Positions 10,082 to 23,243 of a stretch of DNA of 64,000 bases are shown here, piece by piece. The notes beneath the pieces are model-generated. The model searched no databases and had not been told where the DNA came from. It worked only from the letters and a program-made list of their open reading frames with translations. The stretch is from NCBI GenBank assembly GCA_003254925.1, contig QANZ01000122.1, positions 160,448-224,447 of the forward strand. The letters run 5' to 3'. Within the stretch, counting starts at the first letter, position 1. Every line of letters begins with the position of its first letter. Position numbers and translations under genes: made by a program. Source of the DNA: Chamaecrista fasciculata (lineage: Eukaryota > Streptophyta > Magnoliopsida > Fabales > Fabaceae).

Positions 10082-10680
10082 TTAAACAAAATATTTCTCA
10101 ACCACCTAAAAAGAAAAGAATTTAATTAACAACTCGAGAAAATTTCTTATATCTCTTTTTTTTTTTGAAATCTTTTAAAATTTCTTTTTGAAAATATTTA
10201 AATAAAAATAAATCTAATCCTAAAGATTCAATCAAGAATCAAATTGAAAAGATTATCCTATCTTGAAATCAAATAGAAAAATCAAATCAAAAATCAAATT
10301 AAAAGAATCTTGAAAGAATCAAGATTTGAAATTTTAAAAGATTTTTATTTTTATTTTATTTTTAAAAATCAGAAAATATTTTAAATTTAAAAATCTTAAT
10401 CCAAAAGATCCAATCAAAAATCAAATTGAAAAGATACTCAATCAATTCAAATTTCAAATTGAAAGTGAATCTTGCTAGAATCAAGGTTTAAAATTTAAAA
10501 AATTTTGAATTTTTTTTTTATATTTAATAAAAACGAAAATATTAAAAAAAATTAATAAAAACAAGATGCAAATGCAACCCTAATATGATCCTAGATCTAA
10601 TGCAATTCTAATATGCAACTATATGAATGCAAAACCCAAATTCAAAGAACTTACACAATAAACCGTTACACTCACAAGAG

Positions 10681-10701
10681 AGTTCCCCGGCAACGGCGCC
10701 A
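10681..10701 (-). other. Primer binding site, tRNA-Asp type
   Basis: The minus strand reads TGGCGCCGTTGCCGGGGAAC, the primer site typical of Athila/Tat-like Gypsy and related non-autonomous elements. Four bases upstream the LTR ends in CGTCA. Confidence 0.85.
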
Positions 10702-10705
10702 AATT

Positions 10706-11900
10706 TGACGGAACACTTGTCGTTAGTGCCGCCAAATTAATACTCAAGCTATGCCCGAATATTATATTAAGATATAATATAGTGCACAACCCAAGGTCGG
10801 ATCTCTAAGGAACCTCTTGGATGAGAATAACAATCAATTGCGTAAATAATTACGAATTTAGGTCTAATGTTTTGTTGGTTAGTTATATTATTATGATGAA
10901 AACAAGAAAATAATAAAGAACATAAAGAAAATAAAGAAAAGATAAAAGAAAATATATGAGAGATGAGAAGATGAAGTCCCTAGAGAATAATCACGAATTC
11001 TACTATCCTAGCTCAATAAAGATAATCAAGAAGTTATTATTATTATGCAACAAACCACATTCAATATCCGAAGATACTTGTCTCGCAACCACGAAGACAT
11101 AGATTAATTATGATAACTATAAACGCCTCAACCGAGCAAACAATTTATAATTAAACATAACAATCACCAATTAAGCAATGACGACAATAGAAACATAACT
11201 CGACCAACCGGTAATATAAAAGAGAAAACCTTATTAATCATAAAAAGTGATGGATCAAACGATACCAAAACAAGTACAACTAATAATGTTTATGAAAATA
11301 TTAAAGAACAATCCTAACACTATTGTCTGATACTAATTAACAATTAAATACAAATGTAATCTAATTGCGAATTAGCAAAACATAATAATAATAAACTCCC
11401 TGGACGATGAAGAAAAATGAGCTCAGGCTTCCTTCGGATTCTCCTCTAGGATGAAGGAATTAGTCCATACGGACTTTAGGAGAAAAGATGGAAGAGATTC
11501 TGGTAGTAGAACACCCAGATGGGGCTCTCAAGTGGTCTCCCCGAATTAGAATTGATGAGCTCTATTTATAGGCAAAATACGGAATCAAATTCAAATCTTC
11601 AGCTTGATTCTTGATAAGATTTGTTGGTTTAAACTTGACTCTCAAGATTTGGTGGTTATAATTATGTGATATTGGACCTGAAATCACTAGCAAACAATTA
11701 TGCAGTATCTCTAATTTAGAGTATAAATCAATAAGTCAAATATTATATAGAAAAATACCACAAAATTGCATACTTTTATATAATTATAAATCACAATATC
11801 TTGGCACCAAACTAGCAATATATCTGGTCATTTATATAATAAAATATTATAAATAATATAAAAAGAAGACCAAATAATATTATAATATTTGGGCTGATCA
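10706..11900 (-). repeat. 5' LTR of the non-autonomous element
   Basis: The 3' end (minus strand ...TTCCGTCA) is fixed by the primer site. The outer end is uncertain; TGATCAGCCC at 11900 is the best TG start I can see. A TATA box with good context (CTATAAATAGAGC, minus, 11559-11571) gives a U3 of about 330 bp and a long R/U5. No coding sequence is visible. Confidence 0.55.
11559..11571 (-). promoter_or_regulatory. TATA box of the LTR promoter
   Basis: Minus-strand CTATAAATAGAGC inside the LTR matches the plant TATA consensus and lies where a U3 promoter should be. Confidence 0.6.
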
Positions 11901-12004
11901 AGTATGGACTTAGGTAAGAAATTTGTTAGGAAAGAACTAATCAAGAAGTGTACGGTTAAATATAATTGGTTTACTAATTTTTTAAAATCTCTTAAATAAA
12001 TTTT

Positions 12005-12307
12005 GGCAAAAGTATTCTTGATACTCTTAAATTATGGGATCGATTTCACTTTTACCCCAAATTTTTTTTTGAGTCAATTGTACCCAAGAGTATGAGGTCA
12101 ATTTCAGTTGTATCACTAAAGTTTTTTTAAGTCAATTTTACCCCTAATAAAAAAGAAAAGATTTGAGGTACTTTTGATCCAAAAAAAACTTGTGGAATAC
12201 AATTGAAATTGACCTATACTTTGGGGGCACATTTGACTCAAAAATAAAACTTGATAGTACAATTGAAACTCACTCTATACTTGGAGGGTACCAAGAGTAC
12301 TTTTGTC
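12005..12307. mobile_element. Hairpin MITE (MULE-type), 9-bp target duplication
   Basis: Inverted arms begin GGCAAAAGTATTCTTG and end in its imperfect complement, CCAAGAGTACTTTTGTC. The flanks ATAAATTTT (11996-12004 and 12308-12316) are identical, a 9-bp target duplication that is the hallmark of Mutator-like transposition. No coding capacity. Confidence 0.85.
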
Positions 12308-12316
12308 ATAAATTTT

Positions 12317-12914
12317 GGGTTGAAAGAGTTAGGTTGAACGAGCTTAAACAAAAACATCAAGAACCCTAAATCACAGTGAAATTCGTTAGTTTGACCTAGA
12401 GTTAACACGTAGTTAAAAATTTGTTACATTTGAACTTAAGATAAGAGAGATATAACCGATTTCACTAGTTTGACTGGGAAATGAGTGGTCCACGTTTGGG
12501 GTCCAATTTAATCTTGCTTGTTGACGACCCTAACAGAATAGAGAAATGACTTATTAAAAACAACTTATAGTTTTGGACTCATCACATTAGAATTTGAAAT
12601 GAGAAAAATATGATTTGGTAGTTTGGGATTAATTTGAGAAATTAATATATAGGGCCAATCTGAAATAAATAAAATATTTAGAACTAATTTGAGAACTGGC
12701 TCATATATTTGGAACCAATTTGAGGTTCTGACCTAAAATATTTTTGTTCAAAATGTCTAAATCTTAATGAACTTAACCTAGTGGGCACTAATTTATAAAT
12801 TAATTAAAACAATTACTTGTGAAAGATCGAATCTTTGTTTAGTTTAAGGCAATTCGACCGTGGAATTATAATGATTGAGGTCATGGTTTTAGTTTCGTTT
12901 GTATTTTATCATTT
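12317..12914. other. Intergenic, non-coding; left part of the CRK duplication unit
   Basis: No gene seen. From about 12770 the sequence matches that upstream of CRK-C (about 34130-34290) and CRK-D (about 40300-40450), for example AGTGGGCAYYAAT followed by GTGAAAGATYGAAT. This marks the start of the duplicated CRK unit upstream of CRK-A. Confidence 0.6.
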
Positions 12915-13353
12915 GGCCAAAATTTTATTTTGGTCTCTCATGTTTGCTTAAAGTTTTGTTTTGGTCCCTCAAGTTTTTTTCGTTTCCTTTTGATCCATCA
13001 TGTTTGCTCAAAGTTCCGTTTTGGTCTCTCAAGTTTCCAAAAAGTTCCACCGTTAGTCCTTCATTCTTTTCCATCCACTTTTTCCGTTAAAAAAGGAATA
13101 AAAACTAACTTTCATCTCCCAACAATTTGTTCTAATGCATTAAGATCCTTCCCTTTTGTAAAAGAGCAAAATTGTTGGGAAATGAAAGTTAGGTTTTTTT
13201 TTCATTTTTTTAACAGAAAAAGTAGATGGAAAAGAGTCAAGGACTAACGGTAGATTTTTTAGAAACTTAAGGGAACAAAACGGAAATTTAAGCAAATATG
13301 AAGAACCAAAACAAAAGAAGAAAAACTTAAAGGATCAAAATAGGATTTTGGCC
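12915..13353. mobile_element. Hairpin MITE of the GGCCAAA family, with TSD and two empty paralogous sites
   Basis: Long inverted arms (GGCCAAAATTTTATTTTGGTC... / ...ATAGGATTTTGGCC) fold almost completely. The flanks TTATCATTT (12906-12914) and TTATTATTT (13354-13362) are a 9-bp duplication with one change. The uninterrupted sequence GTATTTTATCACTTTAGTC exists at about 34288-34306 and a close relative near 40450, which are paralogous empty sites. Confidence 0.88.
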
Positions 13354-13547
13354 TTATTATTTTATCTCAATCCACCACCCCAATTATTTCCAAGCACTTG
13401 CTTCGATGCTGAAAGTCGATCACGGGCTATTTAACCGGTATATATTTTAAAAAATAAATATTTACTAAATAATAATTATTATAAAAATATTCACCAATAT
13501 ATATTTTCTTTTGCGGCGCTGCAGACTTTTTTGTGTTGCCGCAAGTC

Positions 13548-13735
13548 GTTACCACTGGAAACAACTTGCGGCAATATTTTTTTGCACGCAAGTCGCTATA
13601 GCTGGTAGCGACTTGCGTGCAAGGCACTAAATACCCGGTGGCCCCTTACTTGCCGCAAGTCGCTGCCACCTGTAGCGACTTGCGGCAAATTTTTTTGCAC
13701 GCAAGTCGCTACAGTGCGGCAATTAGTAGCTCAAA
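13548..13735. repeat. Left subterminal palindrome cluster of the MULE
   Basis: Several hairpins built from the core GCAAGTCGCTA-(C/T)x-TAGCGACTTGC recur, alternating outer bases GCCGCAAG and GCACGCAAG. Together with the mirror cluster at 16770-16900 they are candidates for transposase binding sites. Short open frames over this region are simply the repeats read as codons. Confidence 0.75.
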
Positions 13736-14303
13736 AATTCGACCGTTCAACGGCTATTTTTTTACTACTTCTATTTATACTTCTTCACCTTCATCCATTT
13801 CATTTTCATCTCATCTCTTCATCTTTTCTCCTTCATTCTTCCTTTCATTTTTCATATTTCTTCTTCTTCTTCAATCATCATCCTACCATTACTTTTCTTC
13901 ATTTTGATTCTCCAATAGGTTAGTTACTTTTCTTTTAAACTTTTTCACTTGAGTTGAATTTTTTTGTATGATTTCAATATTTATAATGTATTTGCATTGT
14001 GTGTGATTATTTTCTATTGATTTTGTAGATTATATATAATTATTTCAAAGTTTTGTTAGGATAATATTAAATATTTTGTTGTATTAATGAATTGTTTAAT
14101 AATTTTCTAAATGTGATTTTTTTTTAAATTATTATTATCCTATTATATAGTTGAATATAAATTTTTTTTTAAGTTGTATTATTATAAGTTGTTGTATTAA
14201 ATTTTTTTCGTTATAATTTTTTTTGTTATAATTGTTTATTTGTTTTAGAGATACTTCTTAGAAATGTAATTTGGAATGAATATTTATATATGCAGGTAAA
14301 TAA

Positions 14304-15560
14304 ATGAGTAACATTTTGGTATCAGTTTTTGTGAATGGAATTATAGAACATTCTCATAATGAAGGAATGATATTTCGGATGGAAGGATCCCCAACTATAA
14401 TACGAGTTAGAGACAATATTTCCTATGAGGATTTGAGAGGTTTGATTTCGAGAAATTTGAATTTGCAGAGGAACCAAGTTATATCTGATATTGTCTATAG
14501 AGTACCTGTTCAAATTTTTCCTATGAAGTTTAGTACATTAGATATCACTAATGATAATGATGTAGAAGTCATGATACGCTATCATTTAGGATGTACTGAG
14601 AATCGATTGTTGAATTTAATGGAACTTTGTGTTCGAACCAGTAATGTTGATTCAAAGTTTGATTTAAATGCTGGTCCTAGCCATGAACAACCTGTTTTGG
14701 ATGATTCATTTAATCTGATTATTGAGCAAGAGGCTAATCAAGACTATGCCAATCAAGACTATGCCTATGAGATTTTTGAAGAAGAAGAAGAAGATGATGA
14801 TGACAATGCTGATACAGACACAGATGAGGATGAAGAACATGTCAACAATGGTGGTGGTCCTACTCCTACTGACTCAATGCATCCTTTTCAACATTTGTCA
14901 AATTTTTGTCCTTCGGCCTCTTTTTTGCATGAAACTTATCCAGAACAGGTAGAGGACCTTCAGATTCCAAATTCACTGAATGGGGAATTAGAAATTAAGA
15001 AGGGTACGTCGTTTGAGAGCAAAGAAAGTTTGAAGGATGCATTAAGGATGTGGTCCACTAAAAGACATTACACCTTTAAAGTTACAAAATCTGCATCAAA
15101 GTATTTAGAAATGAAATGCTCAAAGAGTGATGAGTCCGACTGTCCATGGAGAGTGAGGGCATGTTATAAAGAATTATATGGTGTCTGGATGATCACCGTG
15201 TATGATGGAGACCACACCTGCCTTAATGGACGTTTTCGTCGGAACAATAAAATGATAAATTCAGACCTCATAGCTAATATCATTGAGGGTGCGATAACCA
15301 AAGATCCAGACTTGGCAATAAAACAGGTTTGTTTTATGTTTTGCTATTTAAGGTTAATTTCGTATTGAAATTCCTTATTTTCATAGTGTTAATAAATTAA
15401 TTTAATATTTATTTGTCATAGATTATTGAGCAATTGAAATCTACACTCGGTGGATTTGTAGTGTCGTATAAGAAGGCGTGGACAGGCAAGCAAAAGGCTG
15501 TGGCCAAAGCCTACGGAGACTTTGAAACGTCATATGACATGTTGCGACGTTGGTTGACGT
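14304..15560 (+). pseudogene. MuDR-type MULE transposase, N-terminal half only
   Basis: Exon 1 (14304-15327) encodes an N-terminal PB1-like segment (VSVFVNGIIEH... about 1-110), a Glu/Asp tract (about 160-185), and a MuDR DNA-binding domain (about 230-315: GTSFESKESLKDALRMW, CSKSDESDCPWRVRA, DGDHTCLNGRF). A donor at 15328 and acceptor at 15420-15421 join exon 2 (KQ|IIEQLKSTLGGFVVSYKKAW...GKQKAVAKAYGDFETSYDMLRRWL), a typical pre-catalytic MULE segment. The DDE catalytic domain and C-terminal zinc knuckle are missing: the coding similarity ends near 15560 at a 10-bp tandem repeat. It would be a DNA-cutting enzyme if complete; this copy cannot be active. Confidence 0.85.
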
Positions 15561-15564
15561 TGGT

Positions 15565-15830
15565 TGACGGCGGTCCAGTTTTATATGCTCAGTATCGTCA
15601 CATCTCCGAGCTTTTAAAACTCGATCGCCCTACAATCATTCAAAAAATATTGATTTTTTTTAATAGTTGAAATGAACTTAAACAAATTATGTGACTTGCA
15701 TATGATTAAACAAAAATTGACTTACATCTCCTTGCCAGACAGCCTGAGAAACATGTTTGCGATGCAAATATAGCAGTGATGGATCATCCGGTCCGGGGTT
15801 AATTAAAGATGCAGCACATAATTCAGCCAT
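15565..15830 (-). pseudogene. Plant mobile domain (MAIN-like, PMD) gene, 5' fragment in the MULE
   Basis: On the minus strand an ATG at 15830 begins a 35-codon exon, MAELCAASLINPGPDD then PSLLYLHRKHVSQAVWQGD, ending at a GT donor (15725). An acceptor at 15630 leads to a second exon with RVLKARRCDDTEH. The pattern PGPxDPSxLxLxxxHxSxxxW is the N terminus of plant mobile domain proteins (MAIN/MAIL1-like, formerly PP7 long-form homologues), known in both host genes and MULE/Gypsy elements. The rest is lost at the deletion junction near 15560. It is convergent with the transposase, as in autonomous PMD-carrying MULEs. Confidence 0.65.
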
Positions 15831-16188
15831 AGCTAATTCTACAACAAAAAGTAAATTTAAATTTACTAAACAACAATAATTACTAATAAATTTAATTTCT
15901 TTCACTACTCTTAAATAAAACAATATAATCTATCTAAGCAAATATAAAACAACATTATACTAATAAAACAATATAAAACAACATTATATATACAAAATAA
16001 AACAATAACTTATCTAAAAAATCATCTAAACAAATTATTAACAATATAATCTAAAATTGTTAAACAACTTTATTAACTAACATTTCTAATATTGTTAAAC
16101 ATATTAACATAATAAAAATTCTTAAAGATATCTACTAAATCAAATAACTTAAATCTAACTAATTATACTAATACATTATCTAATAACT

Positions 16189-16441
16189 NNNNNNNNNNNN
16201 NNNNNNNNNNNNNNNNNNNNNNNNNNNNNNNNNNNNNNNNNNNNNNNNNNNNNNNNNNNNNNNNNNNNNNNNNNNNNNNNNNNNNNNNNNNNNNNNNNNN
16301 NNNNNNNNNNNNNNNNNNNNNNNNNNNNNNNNNNNNNNNNNNNNNNNNNNNNNNNNNNNNNNNNNNNNNNNNNNNNNNNNNNNNNNNNNNNNNNNNNNNN
16401 NNNNNNNNNNNNNNNNNNNNNNNNNNNNNNNNNNNNNNNNN
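16189..16441. other. Assembly gap
   Basis: 253 consecutive N. It lies inside the MULE, between the PMD fragment and the right subterminal repeats. Confidence 1.
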
Positions 16442-16769
16442 AGAAAGGGAAGTGGAGATGAAAGTGATTGTTTAGAGATTTGTGGGGTTGAAATGAAGGA
16501 GTTTGTGGGGTTGAAATTTTTGTGGGGTTAAAATGAAGGAGTTTGTGGGGTTGGAATTTTTTGGGGTTGAGATGAAGAAGGAATAGAGAAGGAGGAAGGA
16601 ACGAAATAGGGAGAAGAAAGTTTGGAAGAGGAGAGACGAAAAGAGATGGAAAGAGACGGATGGGAAGAGGAAAGATAGGGAGAAATTTGAATCTGAAAAC
16701 TTATCTGCCACGTGTCGCATTCCCATTCGCCGGAAATCTCAAAAATCTCATCCGGATTGAATTTTTATC

Positions 16770-16900
16770 TGCCGCAAGTCGTTAGGAGTGATAGCGACTT
16801 GCGGCAATTCGAAATTGTGTGCAAGCCGTTACCACCCCTGCCAACTTGCGTGCAAAAATACTTGCCGCAAGTCGCTACTGGTGGTAGCGACTTGCGGCAA
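16770..16900. repeat. Right subterminal palindrome cluster of the MULE
   Basis: The same hairpin cores as on the left side (TGCCGCAAGTCGCTACTG... / TAGCGACTTGCGGCAAG), including the TGTGCAAG/CTTGCGTGCA variant in the middle. The cluster lies about 115 bp from the right end, mirroring the left. Confidence 0.75.
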
Positions 16901-17022
16901 GATAAAAAGCAACTTCAGCGCCGCCAAACAAAATATATATTAGTAAATATTTTTTAAAAAAATATATTTTAGTTAATATTTATTTTTTTAAATATATACC
17001 TGTCATTTTATCGTCGATCACG

Positions 17023-17262
17023 TGCCTCACTATCGACAGTACGACACTGAATAACTGAAAGACATAGCAACCGAAATAGACTCTACCAAAGAAAGGAAAA
17101 AAAAAATCCAATTTAAAATTTTTTGAATAAATTCATAATTTAATCTTTGAAAAATGACAAATTTTTCAATTTAATTCCTAAAACATAAAATTATAAAATT
17201 TAATAATTGAAAGATGTCATTGCGATCAATCTAACATGTTCAATATCAACAAAAATTTAAAA
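17023..17262. other. Non-coding continuation of the CRK upstream unit
   Basis: GTGCCTCACTATCGACAGTACGA onward matches about 34365-34460 and, more weakly, 40530-40700 upstream of CRK-C and CRK-D. No gene seen. Confidence 0.6.
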
Positions 17263-17636
17263 ATAAGTAGTACACTTTTAGTCATATATCTTTTACTCAG
17301 TTCTTAGTTTGATCCCGTATTTTTTTGTTACACTTTTGTCCTATATCTTTTAGTCAAGTCTCAATTTGATACCCGTATTTCTTTTGTTATATTTTTAGTT
17401 TCATATCTTTTGGTCACGTTACAAATTTAGTCTCATATCCTTGCAAAAGATTCCATATTATGGGACTAATAATAGTGAAACTTTTTGCAAAATTATGAAA
17501 TCAAATTTACAACAAAAAATGTATGAGACTAATTCTGCACCTGACCAAAAGATATGATACCAAAAGTGCAACAAAAAAGATAAAGACTAAATTGAGACTT
17601 GAGCAAAAGATATGAGACCAAAAGTGTGCTTTGACC
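17263..17636. mobile_element. Hairpin MITE, degraded ends
   Basis: Arms CACTTTTAGTCATATATCTT... and ...AAAGATATGAGACCAAAAGTGTGCTTTGACC are imperfect inverted repeats of the same family as the element at 50864-51139. Possible flank duplication TTTAAAAAT/TTTAAAATA; the exact ends are uncertain. Confidence 0.6.
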
Positions 17637-17908
17637 TTTAAAATAATATCCGATTTATTATTAAATTTAGTTAGTAAGTATCTCTAACAAAAATATCAAA
17701 ATTGTAATTACATCTTTTTCATTGTTAGAATCTTTAAATAATTTTATTTTTTAAAGACTAAATTGAGAAATTTTATCATTTTTAGGGATCAACTCATTAA
17801 TTTACTATTCTTTTAGAGAAAAACTATATTTTATTCGTACTTGACAGATAGAGTGATTTATTTGTAATTTAACTAATACTTAAAAAATCATAACCATCAA
17901 ATTAGTCT

Positions 17909-19071
17909 GGCCAAAGTCCTATTTTGGTTCCCCAGTTATGTTTAGTGTTTCAAATTGGTCCCTCAATTATTTTTCGTTCCATATTGGTCCCCCAGTTATG
18001 TAAAATTTGACAAAGTTGGTCCCTCTAACAGTTTCATCCATTTGTCTGTTAAAAAAAAAGACAAAATTAATTTTTAACTCCTAAAAGTTTAAATTTTTTG
18101 CATCAAGGACTTTTTTCTCTATAATAGAACCAAAATGTAAAAAATAAGAAATTCATAGGGGTTTTAGTTTATTTTACCCAGGAAACACAACCTCTCTCTC
18201 TCTGCAATTTCTGTTTCTTCCCTCAGAATCTCAACTTCGTCGGCTCCATATTTGCTTAACTACAGGAAAATGCACAGATCCTCAACATGATCCTTTTTCA
18301 ACAAGATGGTGAGAGTAAAACATACCATTTATCTAATGAAAAGATTTATTACATTTACAGAATGGCAAAGAATTTAACTAATAACTACAGAGAAATTTGG
18401 TTAGCCTGGCGACTTCCGCCGCCGCCTGAGCGGTGGCCATGGCGGCGTCGGCAGCGGAGACGGCCACCGCGAGAGCTTCCTTTTGATCTGTCTCCGCCGC
18501 ATCGGGCTTTTGCTTTTCTGGGGTTTGTTGAGAAGTGGGTGTTTGAGTTTCGTTGTTTATTGCTGGTTTTCTGAAGATCCATCTTCGTTTTTCTCTTTTC
18601 TGAGCAAAACCCAAAAAGCCCAAAATATAAAAAATTAAATCTTTATCATGTATGTAGTTGAGTAGTAGAAGAAAAAGAAGTACCTTATCTTCGTGTTCTT
18701 CTTTGGTTGGAGATCTGAAGGCTCTTTTCATAGCCAAATTAAGCGTTTTTTTTCTCCGACGAGAGCGAGAGCGAGAGAGAGGTTGTGTGTGAGAGAGGTT
18801 GTGTTTTCTGGGTAAAATAAACTAAAACCCCAAGTATTTCTTATTTCTTACATTTTGGTTCTATTATAGAGAAAAAGGTCCTTGATGCAAAAACTATTAG
18901 GAGTTAAAAATCAATTTTGTCTTTTTTTAACGGACAAATGGATGGAAACTGTTAGAGGGACCAACTTTGTCAAATTTTGCAAAACTGGGGGACCAATATG
19001 GAACGAAAAATAACTGGGAGACCAATTTAGAACACTGAGCATAACTGGAGGACCAAAATAGGACTTTGGCC
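17909..19071 (-). mobile_element. Pack-MULE carrying an IQD gene fragment
   Basis: Terminal inverted repeats of about 270 bp (GGCCAAAGTCCTATTTTGG... / ...CCAAAATAGGACTTTGGCC) are roughly 90% alike by eye and flank a non-repeat core. Flanks AATTAGTCT (17900-17908) and GATTAGTCT (19072-19080) are a 9-bp duplication with one mismatch. The core (about 18185-18820) holds a captured host-gene fragment with an intron. Long TIRs, 9-bp TSD and host coding sequence without transposase define a Pack-MULE. Confidence 0.85.
18378..18731 (-). pseudogene. Captured 5' fragment of an IQD (IQ67-domain) gene
   Basis: From the ATG at 18731 the first segment reads MKRAFRSPTKEEHEDK, then a GT donor (18683), an 84-bp intron with AG acceptor (18600), and a second segment KREKRRWIFRKP... 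ending in AVAVSAADAAMATAQAAAEV, VARLT and a TAG at 18378. Those three blocks, in this order, are the N terminus of plant IQD calmodulin-binding proteins (VKRAFRSPTKE; RWxFxKP; the Ala-rich helix before the IQ67 domain). The phase stays open across the intron, giving about 89 residues. The IQ motifs themselves were not captured. The codon before the ATG region (TTG GCT ATG AAA) suggests capture began inside exon 1. A spliced short protein is possible but unproven. Confidence 0.75.
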
Positions 19072-19510
19072 GATTAGTCTTTCAAAGATGACATTCCTTA
19101 CAATGCCACACCCTTGTATATACTCAAGTATTATCTATAATTTGATAGTTCAATTAAGAGAATATTGAATTAAGAATATTTTTACTAACATAAAAGTTTG
19201 AGTATGAAAGTTATATTACTCATTAACATTGAAAAAAATTTGAGTATAAGAGTAGCATTAAAATAAGTTTTATACGTGAGGGACTAATTAAATTGACATT
19301 GATGATAGGCCAAAGTATAATTAAAAGTGCACTTTGACTGACATTAATGATATCTTGAGGACTAAACTGAAAGTTACTCTATCTGTCAAGTATTAAACTA
19401 TAATTTTTTTCCTTTTTAAAATACAATATGTTAAGCTTGTAGAATATACAATATCATGAACCACGCAGCCATCCTCACTGCAAGCAGCCAAGCAGCACTC
19501 ATCATTGATC
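19072..19510. other. Non-coding upstream region of CRK-A
   Basis: No gene. Degraded arms of hairpin elements (for example AAAGTGCACTTTGACTGAC near 19324) and blocks shared with the CRK-C and CRK-D promoters (GACATTAATGATATCTTGAG; GAACCACGCAGCCATCC). Confidence 0.5.
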
Positions 19511-19517
19511 TATAAAA
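19511..19517 (+). promoter_or_regulatory. Probable TATA box of CRK-A
   Basis: TATAAAA lies 59 bases before the ATG in a block conserved in all four complete CRKs. The others read AATAAAA at this place, so CRK-A has the better TATA match. Confidence 0.45.
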
Positions 19518-19575
19518 TTAGAGATTTAGAGGTAAAAGGCTTCACTCAAATTAACATTCAGAGATTCTAATAACC

Positions 19576-22629
<3,054 letters not shown>

Positions 22630-22907
22630 AACCATCGAGCTAGATATCTATTTTCTCCACACGTTATTGTATAGTATTTTTCAACACCTACTTTATTTTG
22701 TGACTCTCATTTCAGTGTTAGAGAATGGTTGATGAGTGTCACTTTCATATTAATAAAGTTCTTGTGTCAATTTAGGATAATCAGATTGTAGGAAATTGAA
22801 ATTTACGCACCAAATGAAGTCCCCCATTATTATTGACTGTTAACAGCCCAATTTGTGTGATTTTCCTAGCCCAAATAAACCCAAACAAAGCCCCCATTAT
22901 TCAGCCA

Positions 22908-23000
22908 TCCATTCCTCTCACTACCGCTCAGTCTAGCTTCGATTATGGCCAGTTGGCCACTGCTTCAACGACAATGCTAATTACACAAACACAAGTGTTA
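22908..23000 (+). pseudogene. Scrap of a CRK ectodomain exon (probable old exon 1 of CRK-B)
   Basis: About 90 bases matching the start of the other exon 1s (CTCACTACCGCTCAG..., CTTCGATTATGGCC, CACTGCTTCAACGAC, ACACAAACACAAG), with an 8-bp insertion that repeats TTGGCCA and breaks the frame. No signal-peptide ATG or Cys motif remains. It lies 4.5 kb upstream of the CRK-B membrane exon and is the only ectodomain trace before it. Confidence 0.75.
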
Positions 23001-23243
23001 CACTGTTAGGATTAATTGTAATTAATTAATCCTAATTAATCTTTATTTTTGATAATGCCGAAAAGCTAATTTCAAATTGCTAATTTTAATTGAAAGGGCT
23101 GTAATGGTGGATTGGATTGACACTCAAGTGGTACAAAACGAACCATTATTTCAAAAGTAGTCAATTTTCAAATGTTGACTTTTCTTCGACTAGTTAGTAG
23201 CAATTAGGAGCAAATAATTAAAAAATCATTCCCTAGTTTAAAC
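23001..23243. other. Non-coding, shared with downstream flanks of other CRKs
   Basis: The block CTCAAGTGGTACAAAACGAACC through GACTAGTTAGTAGCAA also occurs downstream of CRK-D (about 49345-49400) and CRK-E (about 56755-56850), so it belongs to the duplicated unit. No gene seen. Confidence 0.6.

Larger units (their letters stand above)
8728..11900 (-). mobile_element. Non-autonomous LTR retrotransposon, minus strand, left end missing
   Basis: Reading leftwards: LTR (about 11900-10706), tRNA-Asp-type primer site, an AT-rich leader (10680-10082, no gene), one ORF (10081-8900), and a purine tract (8821-8835). There is no RT or integrase, so any movement would need help from another element. The tRNA-Asp-type primer site suggests a Ty3/Gypsy (Athila/Tat-like) relative; that is inference. 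The expected second LTR is absent because Copia sequence begins at 8727. Confidence 0.65.
13425..17013 (+). mobile_element. Mutator-like element with transposase and plant-mobile-domain gene remnants
   Basis: The flanks TCGATCACG (13416-13424 and 17014-17022) are an exact 9-bp target duplication, and the joined flank GATCACGTGCCTCA... exists uninterrupted near 34358 and 40525. Terminal inverted repeats are AT-rich and imperfect (about 100 bp, sharing GGTATATATTT and a GGCGGCGCTG block). Inside are clustered subterminal palindromes on both sides, a MuDR-type transposase 5' part on the plus strand, and the 5' part of a PMD gene on the minus strand. Both genes lack their 3' parts, so this is an internally deleted, probably non-autonomous copy. 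A gap hides 253 bases. Confidence 0.9.

Noticed and set aside
13617-13923. Ser/Phe-rich open frames
   Set aside because: They read through subterminal palindromes and a pyrimidine-rich MULE leader; no conserved domain.
16472-16726. Minus-strand frame next to the assembly gap
   Set aside because: Low-complexity Ser/Phe/Leu translation of repeated GTGGGGTTGAAATGAAGGAG-type DNA; at best leader of the PMD gene.
18287-18574. Plus-strand frame across the IQD fragment
   Set aside because: Antisense of the IQD exon; Pro/Arg-rich only because of the Ala codons on the other strand.
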